Assembly (NCBI GenBank): GCA_009377745.1
Contig: WHTK01000011.1
Span: forward strand, 33,760 to 97,759
DNA: 64,000 nucleotides
DNA from: Dehalococcoidia bacterium
Lineage (GTDB): Bacteria > Chloroflexota > Dehalococcoidia > DSTF01 > WHTK01
Direction of reading: 5' to 3'
This document shows positions 8,531 to 17,426 of the stretch, piece by piece. Numbering within the stretch: the first letter of the stretch is position 1; each line of letters begins with the position of its first letter. Under the pieces are notes generated by a model. It saw nothing but the letters and a program-made list of their open reading frames with translations. It ran no database searches and was not told the DNA's origin. The position numbers and the translations under genes are program-made.

Positions 8531-9013
8531 ATGGCAGAGAAGCGCGCTCGCACCCAGGACGAGCCTTGCATCCAGATCGGTGAGGCCGCTGACCGCACCG
8601 GAGTCACCCAGCGCACCCTACGCTTCTACGAGGAACGCGGCCTGTTGAAGCCGCCGACACGCATGGAAGGCGGGTTCCGCCTCTACTCCCAGGACGACGT
8701 CGACCGCGTGGAGCAGATCAAGCGCCTGCAGAGCCTGCTGGGCCTCACGCTCGCCGAGATTAAGGATATGGTCGAGGCGGAAGAGGTGAAGGAGGAGCTG
8801 CGGGCTACCGCGAGGTCAGATCTTTCCATCCCCGAGCGCATCAGTCGCATTAAGAAGCGCATCGAAGTGACCCAGCGCCAGCACGACATCATCAGTCACA
8901 AACTGGCAGCGATGGAAGAGATGAAGCAGGACCTGGAAGGACGCCTCGAACACAATCGCGCCACCCTGGCCGAGCTCGATGGCCAGCGGGAGGAAGTCGC
9001 ACCGGCTCCTTGA
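8531..9013 (+). CDS. MerR family transcriptional regulator
   Basis: A 160-residue regulator. The winged HTH reads IQIGEAADRTGVTQRTLRFY followed by EERGLLKPP and FRLYSQDDVDRVEQIKRL (residues 15-75); a long coiled coil (about 95-150) forms the dimer arm. There is no cysteine cluster in the C-terminal tail, so metal sensing of the classical MerR type is unlikely. No Shine-Dalgarno precedes the ATG; a near-consensus promoter ends eight bases upstream, so the transcript is probably leaderless. It may control the neighbouring glutaredoxin or cysteine-synthase-like genes, but no operator is proven. Confidence 0.9.
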   Translation: MAEKRARTQDEPCIQIGEAADRTGVTQRTLRFYEERGLLKPPTRMEGGFRLYSQDDVDRVEQIKRLQSLLGLTLAEIKDMVEAEEVKEELRATARSDLSIPERISRIKKRIEVTQRQHDIISHKLAAMEEMKQDLEGRLEHNRATLAELDGQREEVAPAP

Positions 9014-9273
9014 GGTTCTGCACCTGCGGATCGAATCGGTGACTGTTGTGGTAGGTGAAAGGAGTTCTTGGGCGCCGTCGAACTCCCCGGAGACATGTGG
9101 AAAGGTGACCCACGCCGGGCACGCGTCCTCGCCCAGCCATGCCGAACGGCTCACGGCGTCTAGCCATGGCCAGCTGAGAAGAACGCGATATTCTCGTAGA
9201 TGCCTTCTAGGCTCCATGCTTGAGATAATCGCCCGGCGGTACGAATGGGAGGAATCAGACTACACTCACTGTT

Positions 9274-10209
9274 GTGGCGAAAAGTGTCCTTGACCTGATC
9301 GGAAAGACGCCGGTCGTTGAACTCCGATCGCTGAGTCCACGGCGCGCTATACGCCTCTTTGCGAAGCTGGAAGGCCAAAATCCCAGCGGCTCGATTAAGG
9401 ACAGAATCGTCGCATACATGCTCCAGCGGGCACGCGACGATGGCCGGCTAAGACCCGGCCAGGAGATTGTCGAGGCCACGACCGGCAACACAGGGATCGC
9501 CTTGGCCCTGCTTGGCCGACAGCTCGGCCATCCCGTGAAAGTCGTGGTCCCAGACAACGCCTTCGGCGACGTTGTCCAGGCCCTCAAAGCGTTGGAAGCG
9601 GAGATTGAATCAGTTCCTGCCACACTGGGGATCAAGAGCGCGATTGATGTGGCACAGGAGATCGCCCGGCGCGACGCGGCCTTTCTTCTCGATCAGTTCG
9701 GCTCAAGCGACAACCCGCGCTGCCACTACGAAACCACGGCACCCGAGCTGCTCTCTCAGCTACCGGACCTCGATGCCTTCGTCTGTGGGCTCGGCACCGG
9801 CGGCACGGCCATGGGCATTGGCCGCCGGCTTAAGGAGCAAAACCCGGCCGTGAAGGTGATCGTCGCGGAGCCGCACCCGGGTCATAACCTCCAGGGCATG
9901 AGGAGCCTTGCCGAGGGCAATATACCGCCGATCCTCGACCTGCGCGGGCTTGATGCGAAGATCGTGGTCTCCAGTGCCAACGCTTTTAGAGGCGTACGCG
10001 AGCTCTTGCGTCGCGAAGGAATTCTCGCCGGCCTCTCGTCTGGTGCCGTGCTCTACGCCGCGCTGAAATGGGCGCAGCGAATAGAGCGTGGCAGAATCGT
10101 CATGCTATTCGCTGATTCCGGCTGGAAGTACCTTAACTCTCCGGCGTATAGCCTCGACCGTTCTCTTGAAGACGAGGCCCACACCTTCGACGAAGTGCTC
10201 TGGTGGTAG
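9274..10209 (+). CDS. Cysteine synthase family PLP enzyme
   Basis: A 311-residue fold-type II PLP enzyme. The Schiff-base lysine is in NPSGSIKDR (about residue 41), the substrate loop is EATTGNTGIALA and the phosphate-binding loop is GLGTGGTAMGIG. It is close to CysK/CysM length. It may make cysteine from O-acetylserine or O-phosphoserine, or cystathionine from homocysteine; residues that separate these cannot be judged by eye. The GTG start has a -10-like TACACT seven bases upstream (9261-9266) and no nearby Shine-Dalgarno, suggesting a leaderless mRNA. Confidence 0.87.
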   Translation: MAKSVLDLIGKTPVVELRSLSPRRAIRLFAKLEGQNPSGSIKDRIVAYMLQRARDDGRLRPGQEIVEATTGNTGIALALLGRQLGHPVKVVVPDNAFGDVVQALKALEAEIESVPATLGIKSAIDVAQEIARRDAAFLLDQFGSSDNPRCHYETTAPELLSQLPDLDAFVCGLGTGGTAMGIGRRLKEQNPAVKVIVAEPHPGHNLQGMRSLAEGNIPPILDLRGLDAKIVVSSANAFRGVRELLRREGILAGLSSGAVLYAALKWAQRIERGRIVMLFADSGWKYLNSPAYSLDRSLEDEAHTFDEVLWW

Positions 10210-10400
10210 GAGGGCGCACCGCCACACGAGCAGGACTGAGGACGTGGAGGAGCTGAGCTGGCTCACGCGACCCATCAGGATGCGGGAGACGGCATAACGA
10301 GGTGCGTCCTGCCGCGAACGTCAGTCGACTCGGAGCGCCAGCTTGGTCGAGGGCAACGATAAGGGCGAAAGCTGGGCAGCGGACTGGGCGGAGGTGCAGA

Positions 10401-10429
10401 TTGACAACCGAGGCGGCTCAGTCTACTTT
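10401..10429 (+). promoter_or_regulatory. Promoter, TTGACA-17-TACTTT
   Basis: Consensus TTGACA (10401-10406) and TACTTT (10424-10429) are separated by 17 bases, about 50 bases before the methyltransferase start. The same pair precedes the VOC gene at 4722. Confidence 0.5.
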
Positions 10430-10482
10430 TGCACTCGTCTTGCGCGACGCAGTTAGCTTATGGGAATGTCGGGAAGCAGAGC

Positions 10483-11313
10483 ATGACCGCAGCCGAAGCG
10501 TACGTGGCGCGCATGGATGCCAGGTTGGCTCAGCAGACTCGGGTATTGGGGGAGGAGCCACGGACCGGCCAGGGTGGCGGCGCCGCGCAGCGCCTGCGCG
10601 CCGACCCACACCGGGAGCCCAGTCCCGTCCTGGCGTTCCTGTTCTCCCTTGTCGGACCTGACGACACGGTCTTGGACGTGGGCGGTGGCGCTGGTCGCTA
10701 TGGCCTGTCCCTGGCGTTGCGGTGCAGGGAGGTCATTAACGTCGACCCGGCACTAGCCATGGGTGAGCAGTTCCAGGCCTCCGCGGCCGAGGCAGGCATC
10801 GGCAATGCCAGATTTATCCACAGCGATTGGTTGCAAGCGCAGGGCTTGGAAGGCGACGTCGTGCTTGTGACTCAGGTAACCTTCTTCATCCGGGACATAG
10901 AGCCTTTCCTCAGGAAGCTCCGCGCCGCTGCCCGGAGGCGGGTTGTCATTTCGCTCCAGGCGGTACCGCCACCGAATCATTACTGGGCGTTCTTCCGGCT
11001 GGTATACGGCGAGGACCAGGTGGAGGCTCCGGGCTACCGAGAACTGTTGCCGGTCCTTTGGGAGCTGGGCATCCTGCCCGATGTCCGTATCCTTTCCGCT
11101 GACTTCCCACGCAGGCCCGACACGCAGGAAGGGGCACTGGAAGCTGCGCTCACCGGTAACTGGCTGCGATCCGAAGACCGGGAGCGCGCGCGCCCTCTCA
11201 TCGAAGCCCACTTCGACGAACTCTTCGTCCGTACTCCCCGAGGCTATGAGCCCAGGGAAGCAAGCCCCTCAAAGGACGTGCTCGTCACTTGGGAAACAAC
11301 CGAAGCGAGTTAA
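10483..11313 (+). CDS. Class I SAM-dependent methyltransferase
   Basis: A 276-residue Rossmann methyltransferase. Motif I is VLDVGGGAGRYGL (about residues 65-77), followed by INVDPA (acidic end of strand 2) and DVVLVTQVTFFI (strand 4). The frame is open from TTG 10429, which overlaps the -10 box; ATG 10483 (MTAAEAYVARMDARLAQQ) begins a plausible helix and is preferred. The target is unknown: the C-terminal half has no recognised substrate domain. It is a single-gene unit by spacing. Confidence 0.82.
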   Translation: MTAAEAYVARMDARLAQQTRVLGEEPRTGQGGGAAQRLRADPHREPSPVLAFLFSLVGPDDTVLDVGGGAGRYGLSLALRCREVINVDPALAMGEQFQASAAEAGIGNARFIHSDWLQAQGLEGDVVLVTQVTFFIRDIEPFLRKLRAAARRRVVISLQAVPPPNHYWAFFRLVYGEDQVEAPGYRELLPVLWELGILPDVRILSADFPRRPDTQEGALEAALTGNWLRSEDRERARPLIEAHFDELFVRTPRGYEPREASPSKDVLVTWETTEAS

Positions 11314-11533
11314 GCCCACCCCGTCCCTGAGCCGCAAGTCACGATTGACGGCTTATTCTTGGCCGAGCTAACACGACGCAAAGGCACCGGGTGCATCCTC
11401 TCTTGTCGCTTCGTTCCTACGACGTCCCAGCTGCGGCGACTAGGGGTTAGGGGCAGAGTTGAGAGAGGGATAGCGAATGACACCAGGCTCTAGTGAGCCA
11501 TCAATTGGCCCTGTGCTTCCGGAGCCCTTGATC

Positions 11534-12430
11534 TCAGCCAGCCGCGATCTTCGTGTCTACGAGGTCCTCGTAGCAGGCTGACTCCGGTACGAGTCCCCAG
11601 CTGAGCATCCAGCGCCTTGTCCTCTCAAACTCGTCCTCTGGATAGGGCCGCGGATAGACGTAGTGCAAGCGAGCAAGCCGGAAGTCTGAAGGTCTGACGA
11701 GTCCCCGGAGTTCGTCCGGAAGGTCGTCGATAAGGTATCGAACGTAGCGAGCTTTGTCGGCGTTGATCCGGTCGACGGCAGCGCAGACGGCGCGGTTGAT
11801 TGCCTGGTTCGTCTCCTCGTCTACATCGGGTGCCGAGATTTCTGAGCCCGCGTAGTAGCCTTCGATGATCGGACGGCAGCCCTGACTCTCGGCGAGTGCA
11901 GTGTACGGCTCCATCAGAGTTGCAGCGTCGACAGTCCCGTCCATCAAGGCCTGGTAGCGAAGTCGCGCCTGCCCGAGGTGCACCGGCTTGATTTCGTCAC
12001 GTGCCATAAAGCCTTCGAGGAGCTGGAGCGTCAGATAATGAGAGCCTGCATGGAAGTTTACGGCGATGGTCTTTTCGCGGAGCATCTGCGGATGGGTAAT
12101 CGGCGAGTCACCCCGAACGAAGATCACCTGGTTCCCCATCGCCGCGCGGAGCATCACGATGCGGCCGCCGACCTCACTGTCATTCGATCGCCGGATCTGG
12201 CCCCACTCACAAGCATTGAAGAACTCCGCTGCACTTTCCTCGAAGGGCTTGTGGCGCCAGAACGGGTCTACCTGAACCGGGTCAGTGATTACAGGCCTTG
12301 TAGCATCCCAACCGGGCGAACGGACAAACTGAACCTCAATGCCTTCCTTCGCGAAGAGTCCCTCGTCCTGGGCAACCAACCAGGGTAGATTGAAGACTAC
12401 TTGGCTGTACTCGCTTGTAATCTTCTTCAT
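11534..12430 (-). CDS. NMT1/THI5-like (SsuA/TauA type) substrate-binding protein
   Basis: A 298-residue periplasmic-binding-protein fold of the NMT1/sulfonate/taurine class: YSQVVFNLPWLVAQDEGLFA at residues 9-28, FHAGSHYLTLQLLEG and TLMEPYTALAE are typical. There is no signal peptide or lipobox, and no ABC permease or ATPase is adjacent. It may therefore be cytoplasmic, have lost its export signal, or be an enzyme-like relative such as a 4,5-dihydroxyphthalate decarboxylase-type or thiamine-pathway protein. A Rieske phthalate-like oxygenase 1.1 kb away makes an aromatic-acid link conceivable. Confidence 0.72.
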   Translation of the reverse strand: MKKITSEYSQVVFNLPWLVAQDEGLFAKEGIEVQFVRSPGWDATRPVITDPVQVDPFWRHKPFEESAAEFFNACEWGQIRRSNDSEVGGRIVMLRAAMGNQVIFVRGDSPITHPQMLREKTIAVNFHAGSHYLTLQLLEGFMARDEIKPVHLGQARLRYQALMDGTVDAATLMEPYTALAESQGCRPIIEGYYAGSEISAPDVDEETNQAINRAVCAAVDRINADKARYVRYLIDDLPDELRGLVRPSDFRLARLHYVYPRPYPEDEFERTRRWMLSWGLVPESACYEDLVDTKIAAG

Positions 12431-12537
12431 CGTTAGGCTCCCAGTCTCCCATTAGAGCAGTTGCGTCACCAGCAGCAGTGCGATGTTAGCACGGAATCAG
12501 AAGTGGGCGAAGGCGATGTACTCGTCCGGTAGATGCT

Positions 12538-12942
12538 TCATACCACCTCCTTTCCGGGGCTCTGTAGGCGCCATTGCGTTACATACTTCTGGGGAGTGAG
12601 ATATCCGAGGGACTGATGTGGCCGAATAGTGTTGTAGACGTTCTCCCAACTGAGGAGGTCCGGGCGTACGCCGGCCGCGGTCCAGTCGAGATCATGGACG
12701 TCGTAAAACTCCTCGCGATGGGTACCATTGCCGGGCTCGACGCAGCCGTTGAGCTTGGGTGAGGGCGGCGGCAGGACGAACAGGGGGATGCCTCGTTCCT
12801 GACAGAGGGTCTCGAAGTCAGCCTTGCACTCGGAGCCGCCGTCCACCTGGATCGCCTTCACATCGTTGGGTGTGCGCTCCAGAATTGCGTCCAGGAAAGT
12901 AGTACGAAGGCGGGACCGACGACCCGCGCCACCCTGCGCCAA
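12538..12942 (-). pseudogene. Transposase remnant, DDE integrase-core C-terminal part
   Basis: The 134 residues carry the back half of a retroviral-type integrase core, as in IS481/IS3-like transposases: IQVDGGSECKADFE (second Asp), LPPPSPKLNGCVEPGN (glutamate helix), then NTIRPHQSLGYLTPQKY. The helix-turn-helix and first Asp are missing, and the upstream sequence diverges at once. It is a dead fragment. It abuts a LuxR fragment on the same strand, so this is a scar of past insertion and deletion. Confidence 0.8.
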
Positions 12943-12981
12943 AGGCAGGTCGTCGCGGGACTGGCCAAACCGATAGACTCT

Positions 12982-13092
12982 CTACCGCAAGAGCTCGTTC
13001 TCAACGGCGAATAGAACGGCTCCTGCCCGACTTGAAACACCGACCTTCTCATATATGCTTTCTAAGTGATGCCGGGCCGTGTGAGTATGCGG
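12982..13092 (-). pseudogene. LuxR-type HTH C-terminal remnant
   Basis: In the frame directly following the stop of the next gene, 36 codons read HTARHHLESIYEKVGVSSR and AGAVLFAVENELLR before a stop. This is the recognition helix and C-terminal end of a LuxR/FixJ-type DNA-binding domain, with no start codon and no N-terminal helix. It is a remnant of a regulator gene, probably cut by the same events that left the transposase fragment. Confidence 0.65.
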
Positions 13093-13440
13093 TTAGCGAG
13101 CGCTTTCTCCGAGGCCGATCTTGATGTCGATGACCTTGTTCAGCTCCTGGACTGCTTCGGGAATCTTCTCCAAACCGACCAAGTCATGAGCATCGAAGAT
13201 GAGTTGTCGTACACGTTCGAGCTGCGATACGGTTTCGCGTTCTGACCCGGCGTGGACCGCCAGGCGGCAGTCGGCGTCCGCTTGTCGGTACGCATCATCC
13301 ATCTCTGCCTCTCGAAAGAAGAACTGCGCGCCTTTCGTCTCGCGCAGACGATCTATCAAAGAAACGAGCGTCGCGACCGAGAGATCATCGACCCAGACGA
13401 CCCGATCGACGTCCCTGTCGCTTCCGCCAGTTAGTTCCAT
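13093..13440 (-). CDS. Hypothetical protein, 115 aa
   Basis: Not recognised. The ATG at 13440 is preceded by GAGGACGAGG, a good ribosome site. The sequence is charged and mostly helical by composition, with a hydrophobic-heptad pattern in ERVRQLIFDAHDLVGLEK and VQELNKVIDIKIGL at the C-terminus. No membrane segment and no cysteine are present. Its stop codon is directly followed in frame by a LuxR HTH remnant, so it could be the surviving front part of a rearranged gene. Confidence 0.5.
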   Translation of the reverse strand: MELTGGSDRDVDRVVWVDDLSVATLVSLIDRLRETKGAQFFFREAEMDDAYRQADADCRLAVHAGSERETVSQLERVRQLIFDAHDLVGLEKIPEAVQELNKVIDIKIGLGESAR

Positions 13441-13569
13441 CCTCGTCCTCGAGACATCAATCCAATCGCAGTGACTACTAACGACATAACGATAGCTGAA
13501 AATCCCAAGGCTCTCACATGGATGATTGGCTAGTCATGTCTTGGGCCCCGGTCCGTATCAGTAAGGGTA

Positions 13570-14910
13570 CTACGCCCGCGCTCGTGCCGGCCAGGCATCC
13601 ATGGCCCGCGGCGCTGCGAAGAATCGTTGAGCGGCTTCAACCCAGCTCTCTTCTCTAGGGAGTGTGATCCCAGCCGCCGTGTATCGGAAGACCGCCGGGT
13701 CTTGAGTCCCGGGCGGGGCAATGTTATCGTCGCGGAGTTTTCTGGCCGCTCTTAGAAGAATGCGGCGCGCCGCAATGACACCGCTGTCTGAGGTCCCCAG
13801 GTGCTCGAGGGTGCGGTCGAGGACCGGGCCCACGTTCTCCGTCATCATCGTCTCGGTCATAGCCTGATCCTGAGTGCCGATGCCTACGATGCCCGTGTAG
13901 GACTGGGCACGCTGAAGCTCCCGGTCGAGCATGTAGTCGTTATCCTTGTTCCTCATGCCGTAGAAGGCACCGCCCGGGCGCTGTGTGGCTGGGAGGTATT
14001 CCTCTGAACCAAGATCAATTCCGCCCTGCTGGTGGCATTGCGCTCGTTCTTCGGGTGTGAGCGGCCGTTCCGGGTTGAAGTAGATGTTCCAGCGCATCAG
14101 CGTGAAATCATCCATGGGCTCCCACGCGGTCAGCCTCGTGGCTGGACCAATACACCCTGGAGGTGCGGTCCAAAACGGAAGCATGAAGATATTGATACGC
14201 CAGTAGTACTGGTTGTCCGGGGCGTTCCGTTGAGCCGCGATGAGAACGCCAGCGGGGATCTCCATCAGCTCAAATCTCGGTGCCCTGTCCTCACGCGTCA
14301 GGCTCTGGGCACAGGGGTCAGGATTCCGAGCCTGACGCTGCCCAGCCTCGTTGTGGAGAAAGGCGACATGGCTCGAATCAATGCCGCCTTCCAGGCTCTG
14401 CATCCAGTTGTTCTCGATGACGCGCTTTGAAACCTCGACGTGGTCTTCGGGCACGAGATTCCAGGGATATTCCGGGAAAGCAGGCTTGAGAGCGCGGGGT
14501 CCCATGTACGCCCACACCATGCCGGCCTTTTCGACACAGGGGTAAGCGATGTGGCGGAACTTGTCCTTGAAGTTGCTTGTCTCAGGCTCGTTCGGCTGGT
14601 CAAGGCACCGGCCCTCTACATCGTATTTCCAGCCGTGGTATACGCAGCGCAGGCCACCCTCTTCGTTCCGGCCGAAGAACAAAGATGCTCCGCGATGCGG
14701 ACACCTGTCTGCTATCAGGCCGACTTGGCCGCTGGTGTCGCGGAAGGCAACAAGGTTCTCGCCGAGGAGCTTAACCCTTATCGGGTTGCAATCCGGGGCC
14801 GGAAGTTCGGACGATAGCAGGACGGGATTCCAATACCTGCGGAGCAGGTCGCCCATGGGAGTACCGAAACCTACTCTCGTTAACATCTGAGTGTCTTGAG
14901 CAGATAGCAT
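13570..14910 (-). CDS. Rieske [2Fe-2S] aromatic ring-hydroxylating oxygenase, alpha subunit (copy 2)
   Basis: A 446-residue paralog of the oxygenases at 2930 and 41748. Rieske ligands are CPHRG and CVYHGWKYD; the catalytic iron site is GGIDSSHVAFLHNE. The frame is open to 14949, but ATG 14910 follows GGAGG and gives MLSAQDTQMLTRVGFGTPMG, matching its paralogs. The C-terminal part is longer than copy 1 and lacks its glycine insert. It stands alone on its strand with no reductase partner. Substrate unknown. Confidence 0.92.
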   Translation of the reverse strand: MLSAQDTQMLTRVGFGTPMGDLLRRYWNPVLLSSELPAPDCNPIRVKLLGENLVAFRDTSGQVGLIADRCPHRGASLFFGRNEEGGLRCVYHGWKYDVEGRCLDQPNEPETSNFKDKFRHIAYPCVEKAGMVWAYMGPRALKPAFPEYPWNLVPEDHVEVSKRVIENNWMQSLEGGIDSSHVAFLHNEAGQRQARNPDPCAQSLTREDRAPRFELMEIPAGVLIAAQRNAPDNQYYWRINIFMLPFWTAPPGCIGPATRLTAWEPMDDFTLMRWNIYFNPERPLTPEERAQCHQQGGIDLGSEEYLPATQRPGGAFYGMRNKDNDYMLDRELQRAQSYTGIVGIGTQDQAMTETMMTENVGPVLDRTLEHLGTSDSGVIAARRILLRAARKLRDDNIAPPGTQDPAVFRYTAAGITLPREESWVEAAQRFFAAPRAMDAWPARARA

Positions 14911-15175
14911 GTTATCCTCCTTGGCTCTCTCTCGGACGGCTCTTGTCACGCATACATTAATGTAAAGAACCGGATGATGCCTGAACTTGCAGTGCTCAAG
15001 CGTGAGTCTGAGTCGTATAGTGGCGCCTCCGAGCGTCTCGACAAGGCAGCGACGAGGTCTCGCATTTGACAGAACGACTGGGAGAGATCGCTATGGGCAT
15101 GAAGTCGGCGGTCGACAAACTCAATGAGATAGGTATGCCCGCCTTGCTGAGGTGCAACAGCATCTGTTGGCTGGC

Positions 15176-15307
15176 ATGAACGAAGCTAAGGCTCGAGCTG
15201 AGGTGCACGATGTGCGGATTGGCTCCTTGCAGCGGACGGTCATGATCGGCATAGCCACCACTGTCGGGCTGTTTGGCCTGGTTGCCGTTCTTGTGTTACT
15301 TCGATAG
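15176..15307 (+). CDS. Small coiled-coil plus single-TM protein, possibly frameshifted
   Basis: From ATG 15176 a 43-residue peptide reads a charged helix (MNEAKARAEVHDVRIGSLQ) and a C-terminal membrane helix (MIGIATTVGLFGLVAVLVLL) ending in Arg-stop. Upstream in the same frame the helix continues (YARLAEVQQHLLAG) to a stop at 15125; another frame from TTG 15066 reads LTERLGEIAMGMKSAVDKLNE and would join it after one indel near 15128. The joined product would be a tail-anchored coiled coil of about 75 residues. Moderate evidence only. Confidence 0.4.
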   Translation: MNEAKARAEVHDVRIGSLQRTVMIGIATTVGLFGLVAVLVLLR

Positions 15308-15843
15308 AAAGCAGCGGACTAAGGGGTGTTTTGCCGTTCTGAGGCGTCGCGTCTCTGGATGACGCCGTTCCGGCCCCGATCTCAAGTGATTAAGACGTTG
15401 TCGGCAGGCCGGCCACGTCCGCTGCATGAGGTCGGCGATTCGCTTTCGGCGGGAGGTTCGCGATTGCGGTTAGCCGCGCGTCATCGTCGTCATTCCACGC
15501 TACGCCGCGGCGTCTTCTCATTCCCGTCCCGCGCGGCGGCGCCATCACGCTGCCTCCGGCGGGCGGTCGTCAGTGGAATCGCGCTGGAGATACGGCGCGA
15601 GCAGGTCCATGAACCAGAGACGTCGACCTTTTGGAAGCCTTCGAGGCCGAGGGTCGCGCGTGACTGTGGCTGCCCGGGTGATCCGCAGGTTGCGGTGGCC
15701 AAGGGGCGTAGGACTAGCATTTACCGGCGTAACCCTGCCTCGTCTCGAACCGCGCCTTTAATAATCATTTGCGTAGCCGTTGAAAGCGATATTCGGACAC
15801 GCGGGAAACTCGCCTTCAACTTTGACGCCTCAATGCTGGCAGT
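15308..15843. other. Gene-free, degenerate-looking stretch
   Basis: Several short ORFs cross this 536-base region on both strands, but none shows a ribosome site, a domain or codon use like the neighbours; they are rich in Arg and Ser as expected of chance frames. I see no repeats or RNA gene. It may be eroded coding sequence. Confidence 0.4.
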
Positions 15844-16218
15844 TCATCCATACGTGCTGACGTCATCAACCAACAGAAGCTTTTCAAAACGCTCTTCAGT
15901 TTCAACCACGCTCAGCGCTGCCGCATACTTCCGTTCAAACTGCGCATAGGTATAACCGGCACTCTGGAACCGGCGCTTTGACACCGCCTGGTTCAGCACG
16001 AGAAGCTCCCTAACCGGTACATCCATTAGTCGCGCGAGAGTTCCTCCGCCAAAGACTTGGTTCTGTGCAATTCGCTGAACGATGAAGTGATGGTTAGCGT
16101 GAAAGGCGCCTACCTTCTGGAAGTAGTCGCCGATCAGTTGCTTGCCGCCGTCGGGAAAGAGCCGGCGCAGCTTCGGGTTGTTGCGGGTGCTGGTCTGCGT
16201 CGGCGCAGCGTACGTCAC
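15844..16218 (-). CDS. Hypothetical protein, 124 aa
   Basis: Not recognised. The composition is protein-like (balanced, with aromatic residues spaced through the chain) and the centre reads YFQKVGAFHANHHFIVQRIA and MDVPVRELLVLNQAVSKRRF. There is no membrane segment or metal motif apart from the HANHH cluster. The GTG start at 16218 has no clear ribosome site, so it may be the remains of a longer gene. Low certainty that it is expressed. Confidence 0.45.
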   Translation of the reverse strand: MTYAAPTQTSTRNNPKLRRLFPDGGKQLIGDYFQKVGAFHANHHFIVQRIAQNQVFGGGTLARLMDVPVRELLVLNQAVSKRRFQSAGYTYAQFERKYAAALSVVETEERFEKLLLVDDVSTYG

Positions 16219-16711
16219 GTTCGTGCGTCGCGATGCCTAGGCGAAGGGTGCGCTCGTTTGAGCGATGAGCAACCTCGTTCGCATCGGCGAAAACTAACGA
16301 CACTGGATTAACCTGAAGTAGAGGCCCTCGCAGAGCATTGCGAGGGCCTCTACTGCTTCGAGGCCTACCGGCGGTACTGCCTTTGGGGCACTGTGTGGCG
16401 GGGGCAGATCATTCTGCTGACCTTTTATTGGAGCTCGACCTTCGGGTTTGATTCTCGAGGGTCGTGCACACTTCCCGGGCTCGGCGACCCCCTCAACTTC
16501 CACAGATCTGGTGTTCAGCCTACCCGTACGCGATATTAGCCAGAAGGTTCGTCGGGCGACTCCGCGTTCACGCATCGACCAGCACGTCCGAGATACTCAC
16601 AGCCTAGCTGGAGAGGCATAAGAAGCGAGAGTCCCTTGCCGGTCGCTGGTCGCCACGGCCGAGGTCATATCTGCTGCGGGCTGCTCAGCACCCTACACCC
16701 GTCCGAGCCCC
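16219..16711. other. Gene-free stretch between two minus-strand ORFs
   Basis: No convincing gene is seen. A frame on the minus strand (16294-16575) is open but lacks domains. The region's one distinct structure is the long perfect hairpin at 16317-16354. Confidence 0.4.
16317..16354. repeat. Perfect 16-bp inverted repeat
   Basis: AGTAGAGGCCCTCGCA (16317-16332) pairs perfectly with TGCGAGGGCCTCTACT (16339-16354) across a 6-base loop GAGCAT. Neither side has a T tract, so it is not a typical intrinsic terminator. It could be a REP-like element or a terminator acting in both directions for a lost gene. Confidence 0.7.
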
Positions 16712-17353
16712 TCACGCTCCGCCCTTTAGAAGGTCAGCTCTCCGCGACCGTACTGGCACCGCAGGGCCCGTTGATGTGTCGCCGACGAAGGACACTGGCA
16801 GCTGGTGCACCAGGGAGCGGCAAGGGTCAAGCCGGACGTCTCGAGCTAGTTCGACCCAGCGCAAGGCGTAAGCGGCGTCTTCGAGCCGGCGCAGCTCGGG
16901 GCGGCCCTGTCCGCCACGCCCGCATCGCTCGGCAATGGTGCCGGCCCAGTCACCGTCGTGTTCGCAGTAGCTTCGGCGCAGCGACGCTGTTGATGTGACC
17001 GCCTGCAAATCGCCCAGGATCGCCGCCACCACGCCGCCGACCGTCTCCCGCATTGGCCGCTCTCGCGAGGCCCGCCGGTACCAACGGCCACTCCGTTCCC
17101 AGGACCCAGGCAGGCCGTGACCGGCGATGGCGGCTGCTCGCAGTTCGGGCCATCGCCGTCCCTCAAGAAGCTCGACGAGGCGCTCGCGACGGATGCCGTC
17201 GGGGACGGTCGTACCGCGCTCCCACTGGGCGACCGCCGAGGGCCCGGCGGCGCCGACAGATCGGGCGATTTCCGTCTGTGTCACCCCGTAGAGAAACCGG
17301 AAGTCTCGAAGCCGCTGTCCGAGCTCCTGCCAATGGCTGCGGAAGCGGTGCAC
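16712..17353 (-). CDS. XRE-family helix-turn-helix protein
   Basis: A 213-residue protein with an N-terminal XRE/Cro HTH at about residues 10-65 (LRDFRFLYGVTQTEIARSV then SAVAQWERGTTVPDG). The remaining 150 residues are Arg- and Ala-rich without a recognised domain. The GTG start follows a weak GA-rich site. It lies 73 bases beyond the truncated end of comM on the same strand, within sequence that replaced the comM 3' end. It may regulate functions of a former mobile element. Confidence 0.65.
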   Translation of the reverse strand: MHRFRSHWQELGQRLRDFRFLYGVTQTEIARSVGAAGPSAVAQWERGTTVPDGIRRERLVELLEGRRWPELRAAAIAGHGLPGSWERSGRWYRRASRERPMRETVGGVVAAILGDLQAVTSTASLRRSYCEHDGDWAGTIAERCGRGGQGRPELRRLEDAAYALRWVELARDVRLDPCRSLVHQLPVSFVGDTSTGPAVPVRSRRADLLKGGA

Positions 17354-17426
17354 CTTCGTCCGACCGTCGACCGGCTGGCCCTTTTCATACGCAAGTGTGA
17401 CCGTGATGACAAGTTCCCGCGCGGCT

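Noticed and set aside
15490..15720. 76-aa minus-strand ORF
   Set aside because: No start context, Arg/Ser-rich and no family resemblance I could support.
16294..16575. 93-aa minus-strand ORF containing PPVGLEAVE
   Set aside because: Phrase resembles spurious translations of non-coding DNA; no ribosome site and overlaps the 16317 hairpin.
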